From: Colwellia sp. Arc7-635
Lineage (GTDB): Bacteria > Pseudomonadota > Gammaproteobacteria > Enterobacterales > Alteromonadaceae
Direction of reading: 5' to 3'
Assembly (NCBI RefSeq): GCF_003971255.1
Contig: NZ_CP034660.1
Coordinates: 2,728,001-2,792,000 of the forward strand
Length of the DNA: 64,000 nucleotides
The position numbers were made by a program, and so were the translations under genes. The notes under the pieces are model-generated. The model worked only from the letters and a program-made list of their open reading frames with translations. It was not told where the DNA came from and searched no databases. Positions 19,423 through 28,385 of this stretch are shown piece by piece. Within the stretch, counting starts at the first letter, position 1. Every line of letters begins with the position of its first letter.

Positions 19423-21459
19423 TTATTTTTTCGCTACTTTACCTAATGACACTAAGTCGAAGGTAATTTTTGCAGTTTCATCTAAAAATGGGTCAAGCGC
19501 TTCTAAATCTTCAGGTAAGTCATCTAAGCTCACCACTTTTTCTTTACCCATCATGACAAGTCTTTCATTGGCACGCTGTAATTGTTTAGCTTTGCGACTT
19601 TCTCGTTTTTCTTTGCGTTTCACTAAGTTCAACGAAATAGTTTTATCATCTTTTTCTGCTTTATATTCTTCAATATCAGATAGCAAATAATTAAACTCTT
19701 TATTTTGTACAACACGCGTACTATGCAATGAATTTAAATACGTTAAATCTTGGCTAATATCGTTAAGTTTATTATATCGAGCTTTCGGAATTTGATCCCA
19801 AGGCAAAGCATTCTCTTCTTTACTTTCGCCCCAATCAGCTGGGTCTATTGCCGAAGGAAATTCTATATCAGGTAACACGCCGCGATGTTGGGTACTGCCA
19901 CCATTAATACGATAAAATTTAGCGATAGTGAATTGAATGCTACCAAAAGGCTTCTCATATAAGTCGTATACTCGACCTAATCCTCTGTGTTGCTGAACGG
20001 TACCCTTACCAAAGGTATGTTCACCAACAATAACGCCTCGGCCATAATCTTGAATAGCCGCTGAAAATATTTCTGACGCTGAAGCACTGTAACGATCAAC
20101 CATGACCGTTAATGGGCCATCATAAAAACTAATGCCGTCTTTATCGCTGTTAACTTGCACACGATTTGCACCATCACGCACTTGTACTACCGGACCTTTG
20201 TCAATAAATAAGCCGGTCAGTAATGTTGCTTCAGTTAAAGAGCCACCGCCATTACCACGAAGATCGACAATAACACCTTCAACGTTTGCTTCTTTTAATT
20301 TAGCAATTTCAAGCTTTACATCTCGAGATAAGTGGTTATAAAAACTTGGAATAGTGATAACACCCAATTTTTTCGAGTTTTCATCACCTTCTTTCTCAAA
20401 ATAGACTTCTGATTTTGCGGCGCGATCTTCAAGTTTTATCGTGTCTCTGATAATAGAAACAACTTTAATGCTACTGTCGTCTTCTGACTCTTCACCTAAA
20501 ACTTGTAATCTAACTTTACTGCCCTTAGGCCCTTTGATCAGTTCTACAACATCATCTAAACGCCAGCCAATAACATCAACAAATTCTTTATCGTCTTGTG
20601 AAACACCGACAATACGGTCTTTAGGTTTTAATTCTTTCGACTTATCCGCCGGGCCACCAGAAACAACACTTTGAATCACAGTGTAATCTTCTTCAGCACG
20701 TAAAACAGCACCAATACCTTCTAATGATAAGTTCATTTCCATTTGAAAACGCTCAGCATTACGAGGAGATAAATATGATGTGTGCGGCTCTACAACGCGA
20801 GCAAAGCTGTTCATCACCGTTTGGAAAACATCTTCGCTTTCACTTTGCTTTAAACGCTTGATAGCGTAACGGTAACGTTTAGCTAGTACTTCTTGAATTT
20901 TTTCCCACTCTTTACCAGCTAAGGTTAAATTCAATGCATCGTATTTAACCTTTTTACGCCATAACTCATCTAATTCATCAACAGATGTAGGTCTTTTTGC
21001 ATCTTCTCGATCAAAGTTATAGCTTTCATCAAGCTCAAAATTAAAAGCTTCTTCATTTTCTAATAAGCTTAAAGCATACTCATAACGTTCTAATCGACGT
21101 TGTAAATTAAGGTTATAAATTTCGTAGGCAATATCGAGCTTACCACGAGCAATAACCGTATCAAATTCATCACGGTATTTCTCAAAACCTTCAACATCAG
21201 AAGCAAGAAAAACGTTACGAGCATAATCTAATTGTTTGATGTAACGATCAAAAACCTGTTCTGAAAGTTGGTCATCAATTTTTATTTGCTTGTAATGTGC
21301 ACGCGTAAACTGCGCCGTAATTCGCTTAGTGGAAGTAGCATGCTGACTTTCCGGGGCTAATATCGGCAGATTCTTATTATCTTCTTTGATCTCAGCTAAT
21401 ACTGAGATACTCGCAAGTGATAATGATACCGCAACAGCTATACGACAAAATTTATGCAT
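19423..21459 (-). CDS. prc: Tail-specific (C-terminal processing) protease Prc
   Basis: Periplasmic S41 protease that degrades or trims proteins from their C-terminus. A signal peptide ending SVLA is followed by the N-terminal helical domain, a PDZ domain (about residues 235-330: LEGIGAVLRAEEDYTVIQSVVSGGPA), and the protease core with the Ser in YSASASEIFSAA (about 460) and the Lys in HTFGKGTVQQ (about 486), the Ser/Lys dyad of the family. I chose the ATG at 21459 because GGAG lies seven bases upstream; an ATG two codons earlier has it only one base away. proQ ends just upstream, as in E. coli. Confidence 0.96.
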   Translation of the reverse strand: MHKFCRIAVAVSLSLASISVLAEIKEDNKNLPILAPESQHATSTKRITAQFTRAHYKQIKIDDQLSEQVFDRYIKQLDYARNVFLASDVEGFEKYRDEFDTVIARGKLDIAYEIYNLNLQRRLERYEYALSLLENEEAFNFELDESYNFDREDAKRPTSVDELDELWRKKVKYDALNLTLAGKEWEKIQEVLAKRYRYAIKRLKQSESEDVFQTVMNSFARVVEPHTSYLSPRNAERFQMEMNLSLEGIGAVLRAEEDYTVIQSVVSGGPADKSKELKPKDRIVGVSQDDKEFVDVIGWRLDDVVELIKGPKGSKVRLQVLGEESEDDSSIKVVSIIRDTIKLEDRAAKSEVYFEKEGDENSKKLGVITIPSFYNHLSRDVKLEIAKLKEANVEGVIVDLRGNGGGSLTEATLLTGLFIDKGPVVQVRDGANRVQVNSDKDGISFYDGPLTVMVDRYSASASEIFSAAIQDYGRGVIVGEHTFGKGTVQQHRGLGRVYDLYEKPFGSIQFTIAKFYRINGGSTQHRGVLPDIEFPSAIDPADWGESKEENALPWDQIPKARYNKLNDISQDLTYLNSLHSTRVVQNKEFNYLLSDIEEYKAEKDDKTISLNLVKRKEKRESRKAKQLQRANERLVMMGKEKVVSLDDLPEDLEALDPFLDETAKITFDLVSLGKVAKK

Positions 21460-21474
21460 ACACATACTCCAAAT

Positions 21475-22218
21475 TTATTCTGTGAAAATATTCTTAACTT
21501 GCGTTTTAACAACCATGCCTGAGTTTAACTGAACGCTAACATCTTTACCTGAAACTTCAGTAATAATAGCATCCATCGACGATTGGCCTAATTGCACTTT
21601 AATCTGCTTGCCAACAACAACATTGCTTGTCTCAACAGGTTTAAGCTTAACGGCCACTTTTGCAGGAGCACGTTTACTTGATTTAACCGAATTGAATTTT
21701 TCTTTGCGGCTATTGTCTGTTGAGTCTTTGCTAACAGCTTTAGTTGCTTTGTTAGCATTACCTTTATAAGGCTTTTTCGCTACTTTGTCTTTAGTATTTT
21801 TGTTACCAAATTTTTCTTGGCTTTCTTTTAACGTTTTACTTGCATAATCAGCTTGTTCTTGATCGATTTCTGCAGAATCTTTACCGTCAATATCTATACG
21901 GAAACTACCAACTTTAATCGCTTTAAGGTAACGCCAACTACTCGTGTAATGTCTTAATGCTTGACGTAAACGAGTTTTGCTTACTGTTTCATCACCCGCT
22001 AGCTTTTCAGCTAAGTCTTGGAAGATACCAATTTTTAGTGGTTTTGCATGACCATCCGTAGAGAAGCATGCTGGAAATTTTTCAGCCAAATAGGCGATAA
22101 TTTCTTTTGTGCTAATACGTTTAACTTCAGGTTCAACCGCTGCAACTTCAGCATTCTCTGCTGTTTCAACGACAGTTTCTGCTACCACTTTTACTTCACT
22201 TTCTTTTTTAGTTTCCAT
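21475..22218 (-). CDS. proQ: RNA chaperone ProQ
   Basis: Global RNA-binding protein that stabilises small RNAs and mRNA 3' ends. The 247-residue product has an acidic Glu/Val/Ala-rich N-terminal extension (1-32), the FinO/ProQ domain (about 33-145: KFPACFSTDGHAKPLKIGIFQDLAEKL and RQALRHYTSSWRYLKA), a basic linker, and the C-terminal Tudor-like domain (about 190-247). The order proQ-prc on one strand is the enterobacterial arrangement. The acidic extension is not part of E. coli ProQ. Confidence 0.94.
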   Translation of the reverse strand: METKKESEVKVVAETVVETAENAEVAAVEPEVKRISTKEIIAYLAEKFPACFSTDGHAKPLKIGIFQDLAEKLAGDETVSKTRLRQALRHYTSSWRYLKAIKVGSFRIDIDGKDSAEIDQEQADYASKTLKESQEKFGNKNTKDKVAKKPYKGNANKATKAVSKDSTDNSRKEKFNSVKSSKRAPAKVAVKLKPVETSNVVVGKQIKVQLGQSSMDAIITEVSGKDVSVQLNSGMVVKTQVKNIFTE

Positions 22219-22238
22219 AAATACAACTTTTCAACGTT

Positions 22239-22526
22239 TTAATTCTGCTCTGCTAGATATTGTTCACGATTTTCCAACAAATGTCGGCACCAATCATAAA
22301 TATCTTCACTTTCGATTTCAGCTAAGGCTTCTTGCCCTATCCACGTATCCCACACCAAAGACAGCAACTGCTCTAAAATCTCTGGTGCAATATCTTCTTC
22401 TGCTAAGTCGTAAACGGTATGATAAATCTCATTAATACGCTCAGCAACTTCTTCTTCTTGACCATCCCAGTCACCAACAACGGCTTCTGATACTAAATAA
22501 TCATGAATAACAATAAATTCTTTCAT
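22239..22526 (-). CDS. Small acidic protein of unknown function between fRMsr and proQ
   Basis: A 95-residue, strongly acidic, helix-rich protein (VSEAVVGDWDGQEEEVAERI, a central DIAPEILEQLLSLVW stretch, DIYDWCRHLLENREQ at the end). No membrane segment, signal peptide or known motif. Its ATG overlaps the TAA of the upstream sulfoxide reductase gene (TAATG), which points to translational coupling, and proQ follows 20 bases later, so all four genes down to prc probably share transcripts. I do not recognise the family. Confidence 0.8.
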   Translation of the reverse strand: MKEFIVIHDYLVSEAVVGDWDGQEEEVAERINEIYHTVYDLAEEDIAPEILEQLLSLVWDTWIGQEALAEIESEDIYDWCRHLLENREQYLAEQN

Positions 22527-23002
22527 TAGTTTATCACGCCATGCTTGATCATAACATTTTCAAATAAACTAATTATTTTTTCTAACCCAGCTTGATCGTC
22601 ACTATCAAAGCGATTAAACGCCATACTGTCGATATCAAGTACTGCAATTACCTTATTATTCAATGTTAAAGGTAATACTATTTCTGAGTTAGTACTAGCA
22701 TCACAAGCAATATGGCCATCAAATTCATGAACATCAGCAACTCGTTGTACTTTATTCTCGCTTGCTGCTGTACCGCAAACACCACGACCTAACGGAATAC
22801 GAATACAAGCGACTTTACCTTGAAATGGACCAAGCACAAGCTCATCATTTACCATACGATAAAACCCAACCCAATTAACTTCTGTTAATTGTTCGAATAA
22901 TAAAGCACTGACATTAGCCATGTTAGCAATAACATCCGCTTCATCACTGATTAACGCTTCAACTTGAATATATAAGTCTTGGTAAAAGGTATTTTTAGTC
23001 AT
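22526..23002 (-). CDS. msrC: Free methionine-(R)-sulfoxide reductase, GAF domain
   Basis: Reduces free L-methionine-(R)-sulfoxide using thioredoxin. The whole 158-residue protein is one GAF domain (NWVGFYRM, GPFQGKVACIRI, GRGVCGTAA, DGHIACDASTNSEIVLPL). The three family cysteines are present at residues 66, 76 and 100, with the same 10 and 24 spacing as Cys84, Cys94 and Cys118 of the E. coli enzyme (YebR). It heads the run leading to proQ and prc. Confidence 0.94.
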   Translation of the reverse strand: MTKNTFYQDLYIQVEALISDEADVIANMANVSALLFEQLTEVNWVGFYRMVNDELVLGPFQGKVACIRIPLGRGVCGTAASENKVQRVADVHEFDGHIACDASTNSEIVLPLTLNNKVIAVLDIDSMAFNRFDSDDQAGLEKIISLFENVMIKHGVIN

Positions 23003-23450
23003 TAATGATGCTGCCTACAATAAAAACGCATAACATACCCTGATAGCGTCTTAAATTAAAGTGCTATCAGCAGCAATTAGCAATTATCTATCAATTTATT
23101 GCGCTTTAGCAGTAAATATTAACCTTAAAGCACATTTAACGCTTATATTTTCTCTTAAATCTGTAATTTAGTCGCAAGAATGAGAAATAACAGCAAGGTG
23201 ATCGCACGCTAAAAACGGTTTAATTTACTCACTTAATTGCTTGCCCTAATTCAGCAAAAATATGGTTATGATATTAAAAGCTAACTTCGTTGCACAATGA
23301 TGACGTGTAATAGAAAGGTTTGTTAATGATGAGAGCGATTAATAGTGACAACTAACAACGACGAATTAACCGCAATAGATAACATGACATCTCACTTTAT
23401 CTATTGCGATAACGTTGACAGGGCTGACTATAAAATCAATCCCTACGTTA
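23003..23450. other. Intergenic region with one long inverted repeat
   Basis: About 450 AT-rich bases between the RidA-like gene and msrC. The only structure seen is a perfect 12-bp inverted repeat (CGCAATAGATAA at 23371-23382 with its complement at 23397-23408), 42 bases past the RidA-like stop codon. It lacks a T-run on either strand, so it is not a standard terminator. Nothing else was recognised. Confidence 0.6.
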
Positions 23451-23912
23451 TTAAAGTGTGCTACCAATGCACTCAACTTCAACATGGGCATTCAAAGCAA
23501 GTTTATTGACCGCGAAGGCACTTCTTGCAGGGTATGGTGGTGAGAAAAAACGTGTATATACGCGATTAAATGCAGAAAAGTCACCAATATTTGTCAGCAT
23601 CACCGTGCACTTAACGATATTATCCATAGCATAGTCTTGCTTTTGTAAGCTCTGCTGAATATTTGTTAATGCTTGCGTAGCTTCAGCGATAACACCGCCT
23701 TTAACCAATTTATTTGTCTTGGGATCTAGGCCTATTTGGCCTGATAAATACAAAGTATTCTCGACCCTGACCATTTCAGAAAATGGCAACGAAGTCGACG
23801 CTGGTGTTGTATTTAAAAACTCAACATCTTTACTTACCGCTTCTTTTGCCAGCGCTATATTACTCAATAGCAGCGGAGCAAACATGCACATCAATAAACT
23901 AGCTTTATTCAT
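23451..23912 (-). CDS. RidA-family protein with an export signal
   Basis: The Rid (YjgF/YER057c) fold is recognisable: LYLSGQIGLDPKTNKLVKGG, a VKCTVMLTNIGDFSAFNRVY middle, YPARSAFAVNKLALNAHVEVECIG at the end. The catalytic Arg of imine deaminases is present in PARS and the Glu in VEVEC. Unusually, the first 22 residues (MNKASLLMCMFAPLLLSNIALA) look like a cleavable signal peptide, so the protein is probably periplasmic, whereas classical RidA is cytosolic. The substrate is unknown. GGA lies upstream of the ATG. Confidence 0.88.
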   Translation of the reverse strand: MNKASLLMCMFAPLLLSNIALAKEAVSKDVEFLNTTPASTSLPFSEMVRVENTLYLSGQIGLDPKTNKLVKGGVIAEATQALTNIQQSLQKQDYAMDNIVKCTVMLTNIGDFSAFNRVYTRFFSPPYPARSAFAVNKLALNAHVEVECIGSTL

Positions 23913-23947
23913 TTTATGTTATCCAAATTAGTAAATGTCTCAGTGAT

Positions 23948-24364
23948 TTATTTACCTGGGACAGTATTAAATCCAGGTATATTGGCTAATTCTTTGAGCC
24001 ATGGAACAGCAGAACGACACCAGATTTGGCTCTTAGGTACCAATAAACTGCGCTGTTCAATACAACCAGCTCTAATACCATACACTCTATTTGAGGTTTC
24101 AACTGATGTAGCGTATATCGCGCTACCACAGTGCTGACAAAAACCTTGTGCGCGTTGATTGCCACTTTCAGCTACTTTAACGTACTCTTTTACCTGGCCT
24201 TTAGTAAAAGTTAAACCATCAGGCTCAGAAACAACGACACTTCTAAAAGCAGTACCTGATAATTGTTGACAGTCATGGCAGTGACATAGCATGACTTTAT
24301 TTTCATCTACTTGTGCTTCAAATGTTATTTCGCCGCAATGGCAACTGCCGTTAATATGCATCAT
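23948..24364 (-). CDS. GFA-fold (CENP-V/GFA) zinc protein
   Basis: A 138-residue protein of the glutathione-dependent formaldehyde-activating enzyme family. Zinc-binding cysteines are clear: CHCGEITFEA near the N-terminus, CHCHDCQQLSGTAFRS (about residue 27), and FCQHCGSAIYA (about 77). Most members are not proven to act on formaldehyde, so the function remains open. It lies 35 bases upstream of the RidA-like gene on the same strand. Confidence 0.9.
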   Translation of the reverse strand: MMHINGSCHCGEITFEAQVDENKVMLCHCHDCQQLSGTAFRSVVVSEPDGLTFTKGQVKEYVKVAESGNQRAQGFCQHCGSAIYATSVETSNRVYGIRAGCIEQRSLLVPKSQIWCRSAVPWLKELANIPGFNTVPGK

Positions 24365-24819
24365 TATGATTACTCTATTCTCATTTTACGTTAGGACTCT
24401 AATATTAAAATAGCAGGACTGTTATCGCTACTATTATCGATTAAAACAGCCATTTACTTCACACCAAAAGATTGAGTTAAATCTAAAGCGATTAAAATAT
24501 CATCTTATGCGCTACATTCGATATATGACTGAATCGTTTTTGCATTTGCTATTAGCGAATCACCTTTATGCACAGTGCGGTATTGTTCTCGCTATTCCAG
24601 CTCTAAATTCTATGTTTTTTCTTATTTGCATAGACTTTGAACTCCATAGCTCAACCTTAAACGAGTTAATTTAATCTAAGCTATAATTTTCTCAATGGCT
24701 ATCGGCATACTAAGTGGTTATGTCGATAGCTATAAACTAATTATTACTAAAATTTAAGCTTAGGGTTAATAAGTACAACGCACGTTAAAACAACAGTATG
24801 TATAAATGCTAGCATACGA
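24365..24819. other. Intergenic region, no feature recognised
   Basis: About 455 AT-rich bases between the Nramp-like gene and the GFA gene. No reading frame, RNA gene, strong terminator or repeat was recognised. Confidence 0.5.
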
Positions 24820-26076
24820 TTAAGATAGAAATTTCCACCACAAGAAAAATAGACTAAATAAAGTTAATACTGTTAAACAAGTTAAGGTATAAACCTTAAA
24901 CCAACCTTGCGGCTTTTGTTCATCATCAACATCAGCACCCATCATCACTTTATAATTTAACCAAGCGTATATTGGCGCGCTAACAAATGAAACGGTAGTA
25001 ACAAAATCAAGTAATGCTTTAATATCAGCACTAAAGTCGCTAATAATCCACCAACTACCTACCACCAATAATGCTAATGAAGCCATATAAGCTTTATTTG
25101 CTCTGCTTTGTGTTGCTTCATTTTGTTCACTACTAGCAAGCAGAACAGCACGTTTCCAAACTTGAGGGAAGCCATCAGCGACCGCAAAGGTTGTTGAGAA
25201 TAAAGCAATAAAAGTCACCAAAGCCATGAGCAACCAACTCCACTCCCCTAGCGCTTGGCTATAAATTCCGACCAACTGTCCGGCAAATGCCGCGGCTGAT
25301 TTAGCAAAGCCATCACCTTGCCCAAACATCAGTAACGCACCTAACCAGAGAAAAATAACGGCAAGTAAAAAACTAGTAAAGTAGCCAATATTGAAGTCTA
25401 TTGTGGCATTTTTTGCTGATGCTTCCCCTGGCTTTTCAACGCGTGAAGTCGTCCAAATAGAATGCCAGACCGACACTTCGATAGCTGTTGGCATCCAACC
25501 AATCAAGGCAACGATAAAGGCGATACTAGCCGCTGAGGTTAATGAAATAACCGGTGCTTGACCCGATGGACTAAAACCTAAACGATTAACCGCGGCAAAC
25601 CAAGCTATAACACTAGATACCACTAAAATTAACATCATCCATTTAAGTAAAGTGCTCAATAACTTGTAATGACCAATCACCAATACGGCACAAACAATTG
25701 CTAGTACCAGAGCTGCCCACTGCGACAATGAAAGTACATCACCAAATAAATTCATCGCTAATGCTGCGGTCACTATAGTGACGCCTGATTGTACAAAAAA
25801 CATCGTGGTAAAGGTTAAAAATAGAAAGAGATAAAATGCCCAATTACCGACTCGTTTATAACCATCGAGTAAGCTTTTACCGGTAAGTCCAGCATACTTA
25901 GGGCCAAACAAGAAAAAGGGGTATTTAACGACATGCGCGAGAATAATAAAACCTAACAGTGCAAAGCCAAAATCTGCACCCGCACGTGTTGCCTGCACAA
26001 TATGAGAGACACCAATACTGGTTGCGGCCCATACAATACCTGGACCGAGTAGTGCAAATATTTTAGTAAATTTCAT
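24820..26076 (-). CDS. Divergent Nramp-like metal transporter
   Basis: A polytopic protein of about 418 residues with roughly eleven membrane helices and Nramp-like architecture, starting with FALLGPGIVWAATSIGVSHIV as helix 1 and IGWMPTAIEVSVWHS in the position of helix 6. The canonical metal-binding DPGN of helix 1 is replaced by GPGI and the helix 6 MPH motif reads MPT, so it is outside the classical Mn/Fe transporters and its substrate cannot be assumed. An in-frame GTG at 26103 would add nine residues; neither start has a convincing Shine-Dalgarno sequence, and I prefer the ATG because the family begins close to the GPG motif. Confidence 0.82.
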   Translation of the reverse strand: MKFTKIFALLGPGIVWAATSIGVSHIVQATRAGADFGFALLGFIILAHVVKYPFFLFGPKYAGLTGKSLLDGYKRVGNWAFYLFLFLTFTTMFFVQSGVTIVTAALAMNLFGDVLSLSQWAALVLAIVCAVLVIGHYKLLSTLLKWMMLILVVSSVIAWFAAVNRLGFSPSGQAPVISLTSAASIAFIVALIGWMPTAIEVSVWHSIWTTSRVEKPGEASAKNATIDFNIGYFTSFLLAVIFLWLGALLMFGQGDGFAKSAAAFAGQLVGIYSQALGEWSWLLMALVTFIALFSTTFAVADGFPQVWKRAVLLASSEQNEATQSRANKAYMASLALLVVGSWWIISDFSADIKALLDFVTTVSFVSAPIYAWLNYKVMMGADVDDEQKPQGWFKVYTLTCLTVLTLFSLFFLWWKFLS

Positions 26077-26103
26077 AAAAATCAACAGTGAATATAAATT
26101 CAC

Positions 26104-26488
26104 AATAAACTAATACCTATATCAATATTTTGCAATCTATTTTATCAGTCGTGAAGCTAGCTTAATAATACCGTTAGAAAAGTGTCAGATAATAATTCAG
26201 TCTCCGGCTAAAAGCACTAAGTCACGCTAATCCCATTATATTTTTAACCAATCAAACAATGGCTACCATAAAAAACAGCCAACACTCACGTTACAAATTT
26301 AGGTGTTACTGTGCTCAGTGCGGTTATGAACTATATCCACAGCTTAGAAGTATTTAATACGACGGTCCCTGCTACCTTAAACATGTAAACCTGAGTTGAA
26401 CTGAAACATTAATAGGATGGATGCACTCGTTAATCTTATCAATTGTGATAATCTTTTAGCTTATTATAAGAACAACTGACAGCAGGCT
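26104..26488. other. Divergent intergenic region
   Basis: About 385 bases between the Nramp-like gene (minus) and the M28 peptidase gene (plus). It must hold the promoters of both, but I recognised no clear operator, riboswitch or repeat. Confidence 0.5.
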
Positions 26489-26494
26489 ATGTCC

Positions 26495-27946
26495 ATGTTT
26501 ATTTCATTTGCTACATTAAAGCGTATTTCGCTTACTTATTCGCTCAACTCTTTCACTCGAAAAGTGACTCGAAAAAATGTCACCTTGCTATGTGCATTGA
26601 GCACATTGATACCAGCATACGCAGCTACCGTTATTGTACCTCCCAATGAGCAATTAGTATTACGTGAGATACAACAGCAAGTCAGTGCGAAAAGACTGGA
26701 AAAAGACGTAACTACATTAGTCAGATTTGGCACACGCCATACGTTGTCAGACACAAAATCTGATACCCAAGGTATTGGCGCTGCACGTCGATGGATTAAA
26801 GCAGAGTTTGATAAAATTTCCGCACAATGTGGTGGCTGTTTAGAAGTGATTTATCAACAGCAGACCTTTTCAGGAGAAAAGCGTATTCCTGAGCCAACAG
26901 AGGTGGTTAATGTAATCGCTATTCAACGTGGTCAACTTGACCCAAATCGTTATATCGTCATGTCTGGTGATATAGATTCACGCGTTTCAGACCCACTTGA
27001 TTACACCAGCGCATCACCGGGTGCAAATGATAATGCTTCAGGCGTTGCCGGCGTTATCGAGGCTGCTAGAGTACTGTCACAACACAAATTTTCTGGTACG
27101 GTTGTCTATGCCGCTTTATCGGGAGAAGAACAAGGCTTATTTGGCGGGAAAATCATGGCCGGTATTGCTAAAGAAGAGGGCTGGCGCGTTGAAGCTGTGA
27201 TTAATAACGACATGATCGGCAATATCGCTGGTATTAATGGCGTGATTAACAACTCTACAGCAAGAGTGTTTTCTGAAGGTATTCGATTTGTTGAAACAGC
27301 CGAAGAAGCTAAAAAGCGTCGATTCACTGGCGGTGAAGTCGATTCTCCTTCGCGTAATGTTGCCCGCTATATCGATAGCATTGCCGATCAATACATTCCT
27401 AATTTAGACGTAATGATGGTCTATAGACTAGATAGATTTGGCCGAGGTGGACATCACCGCCCATTTAATGCAGTCGGTTACCCAGCTGTACGCATTATGG
27501 AGACCAATGAACATTACGACCGTCAACATCAAGACCTACGCACTGAAAATGGCCGTGAATATGGCGATGTGTTATCTGGAGTTAATTTTGATTTTACTGC
27601 AAAATTAACCTCGTTAAATGCCGTGACTATGGCTGCTATGGCATGGGCACCACCTCCGCCAGCGAATACTGAAATTTCAGGCGCGGTAAAAGCATCAACT
27701 ACCTTAAAATGGCAACGCCCACAAGGCAAGATGGCAGAAAACTTAGCAGGCTATCGAGTTCACTGGCGTTTGACAACGGAGCCGACATGGACACATAGCC
27801 AATATGTTGGTGATGTCAGCGAATTTGAGCTAAAAAACATTGTTATCGATAACTACTTCTTTGGCGTGAGTAGCGTTGCTAAAGACGGCTTTGAAAGTCC
27901 GGTAGTTTTCCCTGGACCTGCGGGCTCTTTTGGTGGTTATAAATAG
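26495..27946 (+). CDS. Secreted M28-family metallopeptidase with C-terminal Fn3-like domain
   Basis: An exported zinc exopeptidase-like protein of about 483 residues. A basic N-terminus and hydrophobic stretch (VTLLCALSTLIPAYA) form the signal. The M28 core carries GANDNASGVAGVIEAARVL (zinc Asp), LSGEEQGLFGG (catalytic and zinc Glu pair), NNDMIGN (zinc Asp) and a late RIMETNEHYDRQHQD with the last His. The first zinc-ligand position, usually His in a GHxDS-type motif, reads SGDIDSR here. The last 90 residues (from PPPANTEISGAVKAS) resemble a fibronectin type III fold. I chose the ATG at 26495, eight bases after AGCAGG; an ATG six bases earlier is too close to it. A terminator follows at 28185. 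Confidence 0.9.
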   Translation: MFISFATLKRISLTYSLNSFTRKVTRKNVTLLCALSTLIPAYAATVIVPPNEQLVLREIQQQVSAKRLEKDVTTLVRFGTRHTLSDTKSDTQGIGAARRWIKAEFDKISAQCGGCLEVIYQQQTFSGEKRIPEPTEVVNVIAIQRGQLDPNRYIVMSGDIDSRVSDPLDYTSASPGANDNASGVAGVIEAARVLSQHKFSGTVVYAALSGEEQGLFGGKIMAGIAKEEGWRVEAVINNDMIGNIAGINGVINNSTARVFSEGIRFVETAEEAKKRRFTGGEVDSPSRNVARYIDSIADQYIPNLDVMMVYRLDRFGRGGHHRPFNAVGYPAVRIMETNEHYDRQHQDLRTENGREYGDVLSGVNFDFTAKLTSLNAVTMAAMAWAPPPPANTEISGAVKASTTLKWQRPQGKMAENLAGYRVHWRLTTEPTWTHSQYVGDVSEFELKNIVIDNYFFGVSSVAKDGFESPVVFPGPAGSFGGYK

Positions 27947-28182
27947 CGGTTCTCAATAGAAACAATTGAGAGAAATAACTGATATAAGTAGTCAATGCAA
28001 GTAGTCAATAGCAATGAGTTACGTGAGATGTGTTTGCTTATTTGTTGGCGCGGTCAATAACTCTATTGGCCGTTCAATTGCTTACTCAGTTAGCGGCACA
28101 GCCGAGTTATTAACTCAGATATGTTGGTGATGCTCGCTAATATAAAGATTTAAACAGCTTATATTTTCCTAGCTGTTGTACA

Positions 28183-28226
28183 ACAAAAACGCGGTTAGAG
28201 CTACATATCTCTAACCGCGTTTTTTA
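28183..28226. terminator. Bidirectional rho-independent terminator
   Basis: A 16-bp perfect stem (28185-28200 with 28209-28224, core CGCGGTTAGAG) has an 8-base loop and A/T runs on both outer sides. It serves the M28 peptidase gene and the propionate operon. Confidence 0.92.
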
Positions 28227-28277
28227 AAGCTGATTATCCGTGATTGGTTATAGTGTTCTACATCAATGCGAACACTA

Positions 28278-28329
28278 ACGCCTTAGTAAAACGCCTTAGT
28301 AACACGCCTTAGTAACACGCTTTAGTACA
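28278..28329. repeat. 13-bp tandem repeat x4
   Basis: Four head-to-tail copies of ACGCCTTAGTAAC; the middle two are identical and the outer two differ at one to three positions. It lies between the terminator and the end of prpF. Confidence 0.9.
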
Positions 28330-28385
28330 AAAACTTTATAGCAAAGTGTGATTATTAATACCTTGCTATAAAAATTCATGCATTC

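Larger units (their letters stand above)
27947..28385. other. Convergent intergenic region with terminator and tandem repeat
   Basis: About 440 bases between the M28 peptidase (plus) and prpF (minus). It contains a strong bidirectional terminator (28185-28224) and a four-copy 13-bp repeat (28278-28329). Nothing else was recognised. Confidence 0.7.
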
